DNA from: Pseudomonas putida
GTDB taxonomy: Bacteria; Pseudomonadota; Gammaproteobacteria; Pseudomonadales; Pseudomonadaceae
DNA length: 64,000 bases
Assembly: GCF_004357765.1 (NCBI RefSeq)
Contig: NZ_SMTE01000002.1
Location: forward strand, 62,001 to 126,000
Direction of reading: 5' to 3'
Below are positions 29,152-38,553 of this stretch, in pieces; position 1 is the first letter of the stretch; every line of letters starts with the position of its first letter. Below the pieces are notes generated by a model. It saw nothing but the letters and a program-made list of their open reading frames with translations, ran no database searches and was not told the DNA's origin. A program made the translations under genes and the position numbers.

Positions 29152-30519
29152 ATGAGCGGAACACGCGTATCTTTCTACAACCTGGCCTGGCGCTGGCATT
29201 TCTATGCCGGCCTGTTCGTCGCCCCCTTCATGATTCTGCTGGCGATCACCGGGATCATCTACCTGTTCAAGCCCCAGCTTGACCCGTGGATGTACCGCGA
29301 CCTGATGGTGGTGGAAGCCGGGCACCACCGACAGAGCGCCGACACGCTGCTCGCCGAGGTGCGTCAGGCTTATCCACAAGGCCATGTCGGCCAGTACCTG
29401 CCGCCGATCGATGGCGAACGCAGTGCGCAGTTCGTGGTGCATGAGGCAGGCCGCGAGCTCAATGTGTTCGTCGACCCCTACCGGGGCAAGATCCTCGGCG
29501 AGCAGGACGGCAAGCAGAACCTGCAGGCCATCGCCCGGGCGCTGCATGGCGAGCTGATGGTCGGCACGGTCGGCGATCGCCTGGTAGAGCTGGCAGCCGG
29601 CTGGGGCATCGTGCTCGTGGTATCGGGCCTGTACCTGTGGTGGCCGCGCGGGCGCAACGCCAAGGGTGTGCTCTGGCCGCGCCTTGGCGCCAGAGGCCGG
29701 GTGCTGTGGCGCGACCTGCATGCGGTCAGCGGTTTCTGGGGCTCGGCCCTGCTGCTGTTGATGCTGCTCAGCGGCATGACCTGGACGGGTCTCTGGGGCA
29801 AGCAGTACGCCGACCTGTGGAATCGCTTCCCGGCAGCGATGTGGAACGACGTGCCGAAGTCGGACCAGCAGGCGCGCGAACTGAACAGCGCCCACCGTCA
29901 GACCGTACCCTGGGCACTGGAGAATACACCGATGCCGCAGTCCGGTGCCCATGCCGAACATGCCGGGCACCACATGATGTCCGACCTGCCGGCCGCCCCG
30001 CAGATCACCCTGCAACAGGTCGAGGACATCGCCACCGCACGTCACGTCGAGCCAGGCTATAGCATCACCGTGCCGACCACCGCCGAAGGTGTTTTCACCA
30101 TTTCGGTGTTCGCCGACGATCCGCGTAACGATGCCACCTTGCATGTCGACCAGTACACCGGAAAGGTCCTGGCCGATGTGCGCTGGGCGGACTATCCCAC
30201 CGTGGCACGGGCGACCGAGCTGGGCGTGATGCTGCATGAGGGCAAGATGTTCGGTCCGCTGAACCAGATCCTCATCCTGCTGGTGTGCCTGATGATCCTG
30301 CTGGGCTCGGTGAGCGGGCTGGTGATGTGGTGGAAGCGCAGGCCCCGGGGTGGCTTAGGCGTACCGCCGCTACGTCATGACCTGCCGCGCTGGAAGACTG
30401 CCGTCGGAGTGATGCTGGTACTGGGCGTGATGTTCCCGCTGGTGGGGGTGTCGATGGTGGTCATGTGGGTGGTCGATAGCGTAGTGGTGAGGCGCCGTCG
30501 GCTGCTGGTCAGCGTCTGA
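29152..30519 (+). CDS. PepSY-associated transmembrane protein
   Basis: A 455-residue inner-membrane protein of the PepSY_TM (PiuB-like) family with four main helices (near residues 18-38, 145-165, 195-215 and 370-395) and a final pair at the C-terminus. PepSY domains (TLLAEVRQAYPQG) lie on the periplasmic side. A Met/His segment (HAEHAGHHMMSDLP) fits metal handling. Family members are often placed next to TonB receptors, and some act as ferric reductases. It starts 58 bp after the receptor behind an aggagg site. Confidence 0.85.
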   Translation: MSGTRVSFYNLAWRWHFYAGLFVAPFMILLAITGIIYLFKPQLDPWMYRDLMVVEAGHHRQSADTLLAEVRQAYPQGHVGQYLPPIDGERSAQFVVHEAGRELNVFVDPYRGKILGEQDGKQNLQAIARALHGELMVGTVGDRLVELAAGWGIVLVVSGLYLWWPRGRNAKGVLWPRLGARGRVLWRDLHAVSGFWGSALLLLMLLSGMTWTGLWGKQYADLWNRFPAAMWNDVPKSDQQARELNSAHRQTVPWALENTPMPQSGAHAEHAGHHMMSDLPAAPQITLQQVEDIATARHVEPGYSITVPTTAEGVFTISVFADDPRNDATLHVDQYTGKVLADVRWADYPTVARATELGVMLHEGKMFGPLNQILILLVCLMILLGSVSGLVMWWKRRPRGGLGVPPLRHDLPRWKTAVGVMLVLGVMFPLVGVSMVVMWVVDSVVVRRRRLLVSV

Positions 30520-30530
30520 GTTTTCGCCTG

Positions 30531-30628
30531 CACCGGCCTCTTCGCGGGTGAACCCGCTCCCACAGATACAGCTCCGATTTCCAAGCCTGTACCGTACCTG
30601 TAGGAGCGGGTTTACCCGCGAATAGACC
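30531..30628. repeat. REP pair (BIME)
   Basis: Two REP units in opposite orientation (30531-30565 and 30597-30628) separated by 31 bp, between the PepSY gene and the permease gene. Each carries the GCGGGT..ACCCGC palindrome. Confidence 0.88.
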
Positions 30629-30752
30629 CACGCATGAGAAATACTGTTACCCAAAAGTCGAGTCGATCTGTCGCGCCCCGAATTGGGACGCCCGTGTTAG
30701 CCTAGCCGGCTGTTTCACACAAGAAGACTGAATCTCAAGGGAATGCAGCTTA

Positions 30753-32159
30753 ATGATGCACACTTCACCCACGGCGCCAGATGACCAGCATCTGCAGCGC
30801 AACCTGACCAATCGCCACATCCAGCTGATCGCCATTGGCGGCGCCATCGGTACCGGTTTGTTCATGGGCTCGGGCAAGACCATCAGCCTGGCCGGGCCGT
30901 CGATCCTGTTCGTCTACATGATCATCGGCTTCATGCTGTTCTTCGTCATGCGCGCGATGGGCGAGCTGCTGCTATCGAACCTCAATTACAAGTCGTTCAT
31001 CGACTTCTCCGCCGACCTGCTCGGTCCCTGGGCAGGCTATTTCACTGGCTGGACCTACTGGTTCTGCTGGGTCGTCACCGGTATCGCCGATGTGGTGGCG
31101 ATCGCTGCCTACACGCAGTTCTGGTTTCCCGAATTGCCCCAGTGGATACCGGCGCTGGCGTGCGTGGCCCTGTTGCTGTCGCTGAACCTGGTGACGGTGA
31201 AGATGTTCGGTGAACTGGAGTTCTGGTTTGCCCTGATCAAGATCGTCGCCATTCTCGGCCTGGTCGCCACCGGCCTGTACATGGTGGTCACCGGCTTTAC
31301 CTCGCCCAACGGCAGCACCGCGCAGTTGGCCAACCTGTGGAATGACGGCGGCATGTTCCCCAACGGCCTGATGGGGTTCTTCGCCGGTTTCCAGATCGCG
31401 GTGTTCGCTTTCGTCGGCATCGAGTTGGTGGGCACCACCGCCGCCGAGGCGAAAAACCCGGAACGCACGCTGCCACGGGCGATCAACTCGATCCCGGTGC
31501 GGATCATCGTGTTCTACGTGTTGGCCTTGATCGCGATCATGGCGGTGACGCCATGGCGCGACGTGGTACCGGGCAAGAGTCCGTTCGTCGAGTTGTTCGT
31601 ACTGGCAGGGCTGCCGGCAGCGGCGAGCATCATCAACTTCGTGGTGCTGACCTCAGCGGCCTCTTCGGCCAACAGCGGCGTGTTCTCCACCAGCCGCATG
31701 CTCTACGGTCTGGCCCAGGAGGGCGATGCCCCCCGGGCATTCGAACGACTCTCGCGCCGCGCCGTGCCGGCCAACGGCCTGTTCTTCTCGTGCACCTGCC
31801 TGTTGCTGGGCGCCGTGCTGATCTATCTGGTACCCGATGTGGTCGAAGCATTCACCTTGGTCACCACCGTGTCGGCGGTGCTGTTCATGTTCGTCTGGAC
31901 GCTGATCCTGCTGTCCTACCTCAGCTACCGCAAGCACCGTGCACCGCTGCACCAGGCATCGAGCTACAAGATGCCGGGCGGGCGCTTCATGTGCTATGTG
32001 TGCCTGGCGTTCTTCGCGTTCATCCTGGTGCTGCTGAGCCTGGAAGCCGACACCCGTTCGGCCCTGATCGTCACCCCCATCTGGTTCGTGCTGCTGGCAG
32101 TCACTTACCAGTTCGTCCGCAGCAAGCGCCATCCGCGCACCGCTGTGCGTAACGGCTGA
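30753..32159 (+). CDS. cycA: Amino-acid permease, D-serine/D-alanine/glycine (CycA-like)
   Basis: A 468-residue APC-superfamily permease with 12 hydrophobic helices. The N-terminal signature RHIQLIAIGGAIGTGLFMGS and the motif PERTLPRAINSIPVRI (helix 6-7 loop) are typical of the amino-acid transporter family. Overall resemblance is closest to CycA, but substrate cannot be fixed from sequence alone. The gene stands alone between a REP pair and a terminator hairpin. Confidence 0.8.
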   Translation: MMHTSPTAPDDQHLQRNLTNRHIQLIAIGGAIGTGLFMGSGKTISLAGPSILFVYMIIGFMLFFVMRAMGELLLSNLNYKSFIDFSADLLGPWAGYFTGWTYWFCWVVTGIADVVAIAAYTQFWFPELPQWIPALACVALLLSLNLVTVKMFGELEFWFALIKIVAILGLVATGLYMVVTGFTSPNGSTAQLANLWNDGGMFPNGLMGFFAGFQIAVFAFVGIELVGTTAAEAKNPERTLPRAINSIPVRIIVFYVLALIAIMAVTPWRDVVPGKSPFVELFVLAGLPAAASIINFVVLTSAASSANSGVFSTSRMLYGLAQEGDAPRAFERLSRRAVPANGLFFSCTCLLLGAVLIYLVPDVVEAFTLVTTVSAVLFMFVWTLILLSYLSYRKHRAPLHQASSYKMPGGRFMCYVCLAFFAFILVLLSLEADTRSALIVTPIWFVLLAVTYQFVRSKRHPRTAVRNG

Positions 32160-32165
32160 TTGAAT

Positions 32166-32188
32166 TTGGGGCTGCTTTGCAGCCCCAA
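32166..32188 (+). terminator. Hairpin after the permease gene
   Basis: TTGGGGCTGC-TTT-GCAGCCCCAA, a perfect 10-bp stem beginning 6 bp after the stop codon. No long U-tract follows. Confidence 0.65.
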
Positions 32189-32280
32189 TGCTGTGCACAC
32201 AAATATGCCAGGCACCAACCTCGACCGCCGTCACGCCCCAACACCTCGCACAACCGCTCTATCCTGCCCCTTTTGCCACC

Positions 32281-32296
32281 CGGCACACCCCTTGCA
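32281..32296 (+). promoter_or_regulatory. Sigma-54-type promoter of the urt operon
   Basis: CGGCAC-ACCCC-TTGCA matches the -24/-12 consensus with one change, and GG and GC are exactly 10 bases apart. It lies 53 bp upstream of urtA. Sigma-54 control through NtrC is expected for urea uptake. I could not define NtrC sites upstream. Confidence 0.65.
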
Positions 32297-32348
32297 ATGG
32301 CCCTCTCCGCTTGGCCAACACCAAAAAAGAACTCATCGGAGAGAGCAC

Positions 32349-33614
32349 ATGAAGCGTCGCAGTCTGATCAAGGCCTTTACCCTCAGCGCATCGATCGCGG
32401 CGATGGGCCTGAGCTGGAGCATCCAGGCCGCCGAGACCATCAAGGTCGGCATCCTGCATTCGCTGTCGGGGACCATGGCGATTTCCGAGACGTCGCTCAA
32501 GGACATGGCGCTGATGACCATCGAGCAGATCAACGCCAAAGGCGGTGTCAACGGCAAACTGCTTGAACCCGTCGTGGTGGACCCTGCATCGAACTGGCCG
32601 CTGTTCGCCGAGAAGAGCCGTCAGTTGCTGACTCAGGACAAGGTCGCGGTGGTGTTCGGCTGCTGGACCTCGGTGTCGCGCAAATCGGTGCTGCCAGTAT
32701 TCGAAGAACTCAACGGGCTGTTGTTCTACCCAGTGCAGTACGAGGGTGAGGAGATGTCGCCCAATGTCTTCTACACCGGCGCCGCACCGAACCAGCAGGC
32801 AATCCCGGCAGTGGAATACCTGATGAGCGAAGACGGCGGCGGCGCCAAGCGCTTCTTCCTGCTGGGCACCGACTACGTCTATCCACGCACCACCAACAAG
32901 ATCCTGCGTGCCTTCCTGCACAGCAAAGGCGTGGCCGACAAGGATATCGAGGAGGTGTACACCCCGTTTGGCCACAGCGATTACCAGACCATCGTCGCCA
33001 ACATCAAGAAGTTCTCCGCCGGCGGCAAGACCGCGGTGATCTCCACCGTCAACGGCGACTCCAACGTACCGTTCTACAAGGAATTGGCCAACCAGGGCCT
33101 GAAAGCCACCGATGTGCCGGTGGTGGCGTTCTCGGTAGGCGAGGAAGAACTGCGCGGCATCGACACCAAGCCGCTGGTCGGCCACCTGGCCGCGTGGAAC
33201 TACTTCGAATCGGTCGACAACCCGGTCAACCAGCAGTTCGTCGCCGATTGGAAGGCCTATGCCAAGGCCAAGAACCTGCCGGGCGCCGACAAGGCCGTGA
33301 CCAACGATCCGATGGAAGCCACCTACGTCGGCATCCACATGTGGGCACAAGCGGTGGAGAAGGCCAAGTCCACCGATGTCGACAAGGTCCGCGAGGCCCT
33401 CGCCGGCCAGACCTTCAAGGCACCGTCCGGCTTCACCCTGACCATGGACAAGACCAACCACCACCTGCACAAGCCGGTGATGATCGGCGAGATCCAGGAC
33501 GACGGGCAGTTCAGCGTCGTCTGGGAGACCGAGCAACCGCTGCGGGCCCAACCCTGGAGCCCGTTCATTCCAGGCAACGACAAGCGGCCTGACTACGCGG
33601 TGAAAGCCAACTGA
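32349..33614 (+). CDS. urtA: Urea ABC transporter, substrate-binding protein
   Basis: A 421-residue periplasmic binding protein (Peripla_BP_5 family). The signal peptide starts MKRRSLIKAFTLSASIAAMG, with twin Arg in the n-region, and cleaves near residue 29. The mature part carries ETIKVGILHSLSGTMAISE and WTSVSRKSVLPVFEE, both typical of UrtA. ATG 32349 follows ggagagagcac; the frame is open upstream but without signals. It is first in urtABCDE and likely the most abundant product. Confidence 0.95.
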   Translation: MKRRSLIKAFTLSASIAAMGLSWSIQAAETIKVGILHSLSGTMAISETSLKDMALMTIEQINAKGGVNGKLLEPVVVDPASNWPLFAEKSRQLLTQDKVAVVFGCWTSVSRKSVLPVFEELNGLLFYPVQYEGEEMSPNVFYTGAAPNQQAIPAVEYLMSEDGGGAKRFFLLGTDYVYPRTTNKILRAFLHSKGVADKDIEEVYTPFGHSDYQTIVANIKKFSAGGKTAVISTVNGDSNVPFYKELANQGLKATDVPVVAFSVGEEELRGIDTKPLVGHLAAWNYFESVDNPVNQQFVADWKAYAKAKNLPGADKAVTNDPMEATYVGIHMWAQAVEKAKSTDVDKVREALAGQTFKAPSGFTLTMDKTNHHLHKPVMIGEIQDDGQFSVVWETEQPLRAQPWSPFIPGNDKRPDYAVKAN

Positions 33615-33621
33615 GTGCACG

Positions 33622-33638
33622 GGGCTGCCTTGCAGCCC
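33622..33638 (+). terminator. Hairpin between urtA and urtB
   Basis: GGGCTGC-CTT-GCAGCCC, a 7-bp perfect stem just after the urtA stop. It may stabilise urtA mRNA or limit read-through into urtB. Confidence 0.5.
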
Positions 33639-33639
33639 A

Positions 33640-33710
33640 TTCGCGGGACAAGCCCGCTCCCACCAGTACACCGGTCAACTGTGGGAGCGGGCTTGTCCCG
33701 CGAAGAATCC
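33640..33710. repeat. REP pair between urtA and urtB
   Basis: Two oppositely oriented REP units (33640-33663 and 33681-33710) fill the spacer between the binding-protein gene and the permease genes. Placement fits the known role of REP/BIME hairpins in lowering expression of downstream transporter genes. Confidence 0.88.
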
Positions 33711-33735
33711 ACTGCCGATTTCCAGGATTGCTCGC

Positions 33736-35223
33736 ATGCTCAGATTCCTGCTCACCCTCCTGCTCCTGCTGCCCCTGGCAACCCAGGCCAGCGAGGGCGA
33801 ATTCTTCCTCACCGCCAAGCCCACCGAGCAAGCCCGCCTGCTCGAAGGCTGGGCGGCGCAACCCGATGCCGGACGCCTGGTGCTGCTGGAAAACCTGCGC
33901 CAGGGCCGCATCGCCGCCGACGACAGCCGCAAGGTGCGTCTGAACAACCGCTTGCGTGGTCTGATCGACAACGCCCTGGCCAGCCACCAACTGCTCAGCG
34001 ATGACAACACCGTGCGCCTGGCCGCGGCTCAGCAACTGCAGAAAAGCGCAAAGCCGGCGCAGATGGCCTACCTCGATCGGCGCTTCGCCATTGAAACCGA
34101 CCCTGCCGTGCAGGCCGCCCTCAGTCTGGCCCTGGCCAATCTGCAACTGGGTGCCAGCGAGCCCTCGGTACGTCTGGCCGCCGTTCGCCTGCTCGGCGAA
34201 ACCGGTGACCCACTGGCGCGCACCCGCCTCGAAGCGTTGCTGCAGGACGGCGCCGAGACCGATGCCAATGTGCGCAACGCCGCCGAAACCAGCCTTGCCC
34301 AGGTCAAACGCAAGCTGCTGTTCGGCGAGTTGCTCGGCCAAGCCTTCAGCGGCCTGTCGCTGGGCTCGATCCTGCTGCTGGCGGCACTGGGGCTGGCCAT
34401 TACCTTCGGCCTGCTCGGGGTCATCAACATGGCCCATGGCGAGATGTTGATGCTCGGGGCCTACAGCACCTACATGGTTCAGGTGCTGGTACAGCGCTAC
34501 GCCCCCGGCGCGATCGAGTTCTACCCATTGATTGCGCTGCCGGTGGCCTTCGCCGTCAGCGCCGGGGTCGGCATGGCGCTGGAGCGCACGATCATCCGCC
34601 ACCTCTATGGCCGTCCACTGGAAACGCTGCTGGCAACCTGGGGCATCAGCCTGATCCTCATCCAGGCCATCCGTCTGCTGTTCGGCGCTCAGAACGTCGA
34701 GGTCAGCAACCCGACCTGGTTGTCCGGTGGCATCCAGTTGCTGCCCAACCTGGTGCTGCCGTACAACCGCCTGGTGATCATCGGCTTCGCCCTGGCCGTG
34801 GTGCTGCTTACCTGGCTGCTGCTCAACCGCACCCGTTTGGGCCTGAACGTGCGCGCCGTCACCCAGAACCGCAACATGGCCGCCTGCTGCGGAGTGTCCA
34901 CCGGCCGCGTCGACATGCTCGCCTTCGGCCTCGGCTCAGGCATCGCCGGGCTGGGCGGGGTGGCTTTGAGCCAGGTCGGCAACGTCGGTCCGGACCTGGG
35001 CCAGAGCTACATCATCGACTCGTTCCTGGTGGTGGTGCTCGGCGGTGTCGGGCAACTGGCCGGCAGCCTGTGGGCGGCATTCGGCCTCGGGATAGCCAAC
35101 AAGCTGCTGGAGCCGCAGATCGGTGCGGTGCTTGGCAAGATCCTCATCCTTGCGTTGATCATTCTGTTCATCCAGAAGCGTCCGCAAGGCCTGTTCGCCC
35201 TCAAGGGACGGGTAATCGACTGA
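33736..35223 (+). CDS. urtB: Urea ABC transporter permease UrtB
   Basis: A 495-residue permease. A signal peptide (LLTLLLLLPLATQA) and a periplasmic region of about 180 residues with helical repeats precede the LivH-like membrane domain (residues 205-490, GLLGVINMAHGEMLMLGAY). The long N-terminal extension is normal for UrtB. The stop shares one base with the urtC start. Confidence 0.93.
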   Translation: MLRFLLTLLLLLPLATQASEGEFFLTAKPTEQARLLEGWAAQPDAGRLVLLENLRQGRIAADDSRKVRLNNRLRGLIDNALASHQLLSDDNTVRLAAAQQLQKSAKPAQMAYLDRRFAIETDPAVQAALSLALANLQLGASEPSVRLAAVRLLGETGDPLARTRLEALLQDGAETDANVRNAAETSLAQVKRKLLFGELLGQAFSGLSLGSILLLAALGLAITFGLLGVINMAHGEMLMLGAYSTYMVQVLVQRYAPGAIEFYPLIALPVAFAVSAGVGMALERTIIRHLYGRPLETLLATWGISLILIQAIRLLFGAQNVEVSNPTWLSGGIQLLPNLVLPYNRLVIIGFALAVVLLTWLLLNRTRLGLNVRAVTQNRNMAACCGVSTGRVDMLAFGLGSGIAGLGGVALSQVGNVGPDLGQSYIIDSFLVVVLGGVGQLAGSLWAAFGLGIANKLLEPQIGAVLGKILILALIILFIQKRPQGLFALKGRVID

Positions 35224-36302
35224 TGAACCAGCCTCTGCTTGTCACCGCTGCGCAAAAAGCCGGACCGCGCCTGTCGCTGGCCATCGGCACCGTCGTCGTC
35301 CTGCTGCTGTTGGCCCTGCCGCTGCTGTCGCTGCTGCCGGCCGACCATGCCCTGCAGGTCTCGGCTTACACCCTGACTCTGGTTGGCAAGGTGCTCTGCT
35401 ACGCCATCGTGGCCCTCGCCCTGGACCTGGTATGGGGCTATGCCGGCTTGCTCTCGCTCGGCCATGGCCTGTTCTTCGCCCTGGGTGGCTATGCCATGGG
35501 CATGTACCTGATGCGTCAGGCCGCAGGCGATGGGCTGCCAGGCTTCATGACCTTTCTGTCGTGGACCGAACTGCCCTGGTACTGGGCCGGCACCCAGCAC
35601 TTCGCCTGGGCTCTGTGCCTGGCGGTGCTCGCCCCAGGACTGCTGGCCCTGGTGTTCGGCTGGTTCGCCTTCCGTTCGCGGATCAAGGGCGTGTACTTCT
35701 CGATCATGACCCAGGCCCTGACCTTCGCCGGCATGCTGCTGTTCTTCCGCAACGAGACCGGATTCGGCGGCAACAACGGCTTTACCAGCTTTCGCAGCAT
35801 CCTCGGCTTCGACATCGCCGCCCCAGGAACCCGGGCGGTGCTGTTCACGCTCACTGTCGGCCTGCTGCTGGCCAGCCTGTACCTGTGCTGGAGACTGACC
35901 ACCAGTAAATTCGGGCGCCTGCTCACCGCCGTGCGCGATGCCGAGAACCGATTGATGTTCTGCGGCTACGATCCGCGTGGCTTCAAGCTGCTGGTGTGGG
36001 TGCTGAGCGCTGTGTTGTGCGGCCTGGCCGGTGCGTTGTACGTACCCCAGGTGGGCATCATCAACCCCAGCGAGATGTCGCCGACCAACTCCATCGAGGC
36101 CGCGGTATGGGTCGCCCTCGGCGGTCGTGGCACGCTGATCGGTCCACTGCTCGGCGCCGGCCTGGTCAATGGCATGAAGAGCTGGTTCACCGTGGCGTTC
36201 CCGGAGTTCTGGCTGTTCTTCCTCGGCGCGCTGTTCATCCTCGTCACGCTGTACCTGCCCAAGGGCGTCGTCGGCTTGCTGAAGAAAAGGAGCCAGTCAT
36301 GA
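35223..36302 (+). CDS. urtC: Urea ABC transporter permease UrtC
   Basis: A 359-residue LivM-like permease with about nine membrane helices and the loop SRIKGVYFSIMTQALTFAG. ATG 35223 overlaps the urtB stop by one base (TGATG), so translation is coupled. It forms the channel with UrtB. Confidence 0.93.
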   Translation: MNQPLLVTAAQKAGPRLSLAIGTVVVLLLLALPLLSLLPADHALQVSAYTLTLVGKVLCYAIVALALDLVWGYAGLLSLGHGLFFALGGYAMGMYLMRQAAGDGLPGFMTFLSWTELPWYWAGTQHFAWALCLAVLAPGLLALVFGWFAFRSRIKGVYFSIMTQALTFAGMLLFFRNETGFGGNNGFTSFRSILGFDIAAPGTRAVLFTLTVGLLLASLYLCWRLTTSKFGRLLTAVRDAENRLMFCGYDPRGFKLLVWVLSAVLCGLAGALYVPQVGIINPSEMSPTNSIEAAVWVALGGRGTLIGPLLGAGLVNGMKSWFTVAFPEFWLFFLGALFILVTLYLPKGVVGLLKKRSQS

Positions 36303-37156
36303 AAGGCCTGCCCCCGGTACACCCGGAATTCATGCTCGAACCGGTCTTCGACCAACTGGGCAGCGGCCGCGAGGCCATCGGCCTCGGCCATGCTCGCAAA
36401 GCCGGCCTGGACACCCGGCATGGCACGGTGCTGAGCCTCGAGGACATCAGCGTCAGTTTCGACGGTTTCAAGGCACTCCATGCCCTCAACCTCTACATCG
36501 GCGTGGGCGAGTTGCGTTGCATCATCGGCCCCAACGGTGCCGGCAAGACCACGATGATGGACGTGATCACCGGCAAGACCCGCCCCGACACCGGCAGCGC
36601 ATATTTCGGCGACACCCTCGACCTGACCCGCATGAGCGAATACCAGATCGCCCAGGCCGGCATCGGTCGCAAGTTCCAGAAGCCCACGGTGTTCGAGGCG
36701 CTGACGGTGTTCGAGAACCTGGAGCTGGCACTCAAGGCCGACAAGTCGGTATGGGCAAGCCTGGCCGCGCGCTTGAGCGGTGAGCAGCAGACTCGCATCG
36801 AAGAGGTATTGACCACCCTGCGCCTGCTGCCCCTGGCCCAGCGCCAGGCGGGCCTGCTTTCCCACGGGCAGAAGCAATTCCTCGAAATCGGCATGCTGCT
36901 GGTCCAGGAGCCGCGGCTGCTGCTGCTCGATGAGCCGGTGGCAGGCATGACCGATGCCGAGACTGAATTCACCGCCGAACTGTTCAAAGGCCTGGCCGGC
37001 AGCCATTCGCTGATGGTGGTGGAGCACGACATGGGCTTCGTCGGCAGCATCGCCGACCACGTCACTGTCTTGCACCAGGGCAGTGTGCTGGCGGAGGGCT
37101 CGCTGGAGCAGGTCCAGGCCGATGAACGGGTGGTCGAGGTTTACCTGGGCCGCTGA
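36299..37156 (+). CDS. urtD: Urea ABC transporter ATP-binding protein UrtD
   Basis: A 285-residue LivG-like ATPase. Walker A is GPNGAGKTT (near residue 78), the signature is SHGQKQFLEIG, and Walker B is LLLLDEPVAGM. ATG 36299 overlaps urtC by 4 bp. An N-terminal extension of about 45 residues precedes the ABC domain, which is typical of UrtD. Confidence 0.94.
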   Translation: MKGLPPVHPEFMLEPVFDQLGSGREAIGLGHARKAGLDTRHGTVLSLEDISVSFDGFKALHALNLYIGVGELRCIIGPNGAGKTTMMDVITGKTRPDTGSAYFGDTLDLTRMSEYQIAQAGIGRKFQKPTVFEALTVFENLELALKADKSVWASLAARLSGEQQTRIEEVLTTLRLLPLAQRQAGLLSHGQKQFLEIGMLLVQEPRLLLLDEPVAGMTDAETEFTAELFKGLAGSHSLMVVEHDMGFVGSIADHVTVLHQGSVLAEGSLEQVQADERVVEVYLGR

Positions 37157-37175
37157 TCAATACCAAGGACAAAAC

Positions 37176-37874
37176 ATGCTGAAAATCGACAGCCTGCACC
37201 AATACTACGGCGGCAGCCACATCCTGCGCGGCCTGTCCTTCGAGGCCAAGGTCGGCGAAGTCACCTGCCTGCTCGGGCGCAACGGCGTCGGCAAGACCAC
37301 CCTGCTGCGCTGCCTGATGGGCCTGGTAGCGGCCCGCGAGGGCAGCGTCGAATGGGAAGGCAAGCCGATCACCACGCTCAAGCCACAACAGCGGGTCCAT
37401 GCCGGCATCGCCTACGTACCCCAGGGCCGCGAGATCTTTGCGCGGCTGACCGTCGAGGAGAACCTGCTGATGGGCCTGTCACGCTTCAGCGCCCGCGAGG
37501 CCCGTGAAGTCCCGGCCTTCATCTACGAGCTGTTCCCGGTACTGGAACAGATGAAACAGCGTCGTGGCGGCGACCTGTCCGGCGGCCAGCAACAACAACT
37601 GGCCATTGGCCGCGCCCTGGCCAGCCGCCCCCGGCTGCTGATCCTCGACGAACCGACCGAAGGCATCCAGCCCTCGGTAATCAAGGAGATCGGCGCGGTG
37701 ATCCGCCGACTGGCCGAGCGTGGCGACATGGCGATTCTGCTGGTCGAGCAGTTCTACGACTTTGCCGAGGAGCTGGCCGACCAGTACCTGGTCATGGCGC
37801 GCGGGGAGATCGTCCAACGCGGGCGCGGTGAAAACATGCAAGCCGAAGGTGTGCGCGGGCTGGTAACCATTTAA
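37176..37874 (+). CDS. urtE: Urea ABC transporter ATP-binding protein UrtE
   Basis: A 232-residue LivF-like ATPase with Walker A GRNGVGKTT, signature LSGGQQQQLAIGRAL and Walker B LLILDEPTEGI. It pairs with UrtD. ATG 37176 lies 19 bp after urtD behind caaggac. It is last of the five urt genes; the urease genes are not in this window. Confidence 0.94.
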   Translation: MLKIDSLHQYYGGSHILRGLSFEAKVGEVTCLLGRNGVGKTTLLRCLMGLVAAREGSVEWEGKPITTLKPQQRVHAGIAYVPQGREIFARLTVEENLLMGLSRFSAREAREVPAFIYELFPVLEQMKQRRGGDLSGGQQQQLAIGRALASRPRLLILDEPTEGIQPSVIKEIGAVIRRLAERGDMAILLVEQFYDFAEELADQYLVMARGEIVQRGRGENMQAEGVRGLVTI

Positions 37875-37905
37875 TCTGCGCGCATCGACCTTGTGAGACG
37901 CTGCA

Positions 37906-38421
37906 ATGAGCCACGACATCCGCGACGCCCTGCCCACCGACGTGCCGGGCATCCTCGACATCTACAACGACGCAGTGCGCAATACCACCGCGATCTGGAA
38001 CGAGACCCCGGTGGACCTGGCCAACCGCCAGGCATGGTTCGCCGCCCGCGCCGAACAGGGCTATCCGATCCTGGTGGCGGTGGATGACAGTGGCGTGCTG
38101 GGCTATGCCTCGTTCGGCGACTGGCGACCATTCGAAGGATTCCGCCTGACGGTCGAACATTCGGTCTATGTGCGCGACGATCAGCGCGGCAGGGGGCTGG
38201 GGCCTCGGTTGATGGCGGCATTGATCGAGCGGGCACGGGGTTGCGGCAAGCATGTGATGGTGGCGGCCATCGAAAGCGGCAATGCGGCGTCGGTGCGCCT
38301 GCATGAACGGCTGGGGTTCGTGGTCACCGGGCAGATGCCGCAGGTAGGGGTGAAGTTCGGGCGCTGGCTGGATTTGACCTTCATGCAGTTGCTGTTGAAC
38401 CCAGGGGCTGAGCCCGCTTGA
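37906..38421 (+). CDS. GNAT family N-acetyltransferase (phosphinothricin/methionine sulfone acetyltransferase-like)
   Basis: A 171-residue GNAT with the acetyl-CoA-binding motif RGRGLGPRLM near residue 95 and the family N-terminus IRDALPTDVPGILDIYNDAV. Close relatives act on L-methionine sulfoximine, sulfone and phosphinothricin. It lies 31 bp after urtE on the same strand and may be co-transcribed. Confidence 0.82.
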   Translation: MSHDIRDALPTDVPGILDIYNDAVRNTTAIWNETPVDLANRQAWFAARAEQGYPILVAVDDSGVLGYASFGDWRPFEGFRLTVEHSVYVRDDQRGRGLGPRLMAALIERARGCGKHVMVAAIESGNAASVRLHERLGFVVTGQMPQVGVKFGRWLDLTFMQLLLNPGAEPA

Positions 38422-38430
38422 ATTCTGCAC

Positions 38431-38546
38431 TGCCTGCAGCGGCCTCTTCGCGGGACAAGCCCGCTCCCACAAGCACCCCACTGAATCTGAAAATGGTGGG
38501 GTACCTGTGGGAGCGGGCTTGTCCCGCGAAGAGGCCGGTGCAGGCA
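38431..38546. repeat. REP pair with extended flanks
   Basis: Two opposed REP units (38431-38470 and 38504-38546) with long matching flanks (TGCCTGCA..GGCCTC against GAGGCCGGTGCAGGCA), between convergent genes. The mRNA could fold into a hairpin with arms of about 40 nt. Confidence 0.9.
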
Positions 38547-38553
38547 ATCAAAT

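Noticed and set aside
30531-30628. REP pairs considered as terminators or CRISPR-like repeats
   Set aside because: They match the known P. putida REP palindrome, lack U-tracts and are dispersed singly or in pairs.
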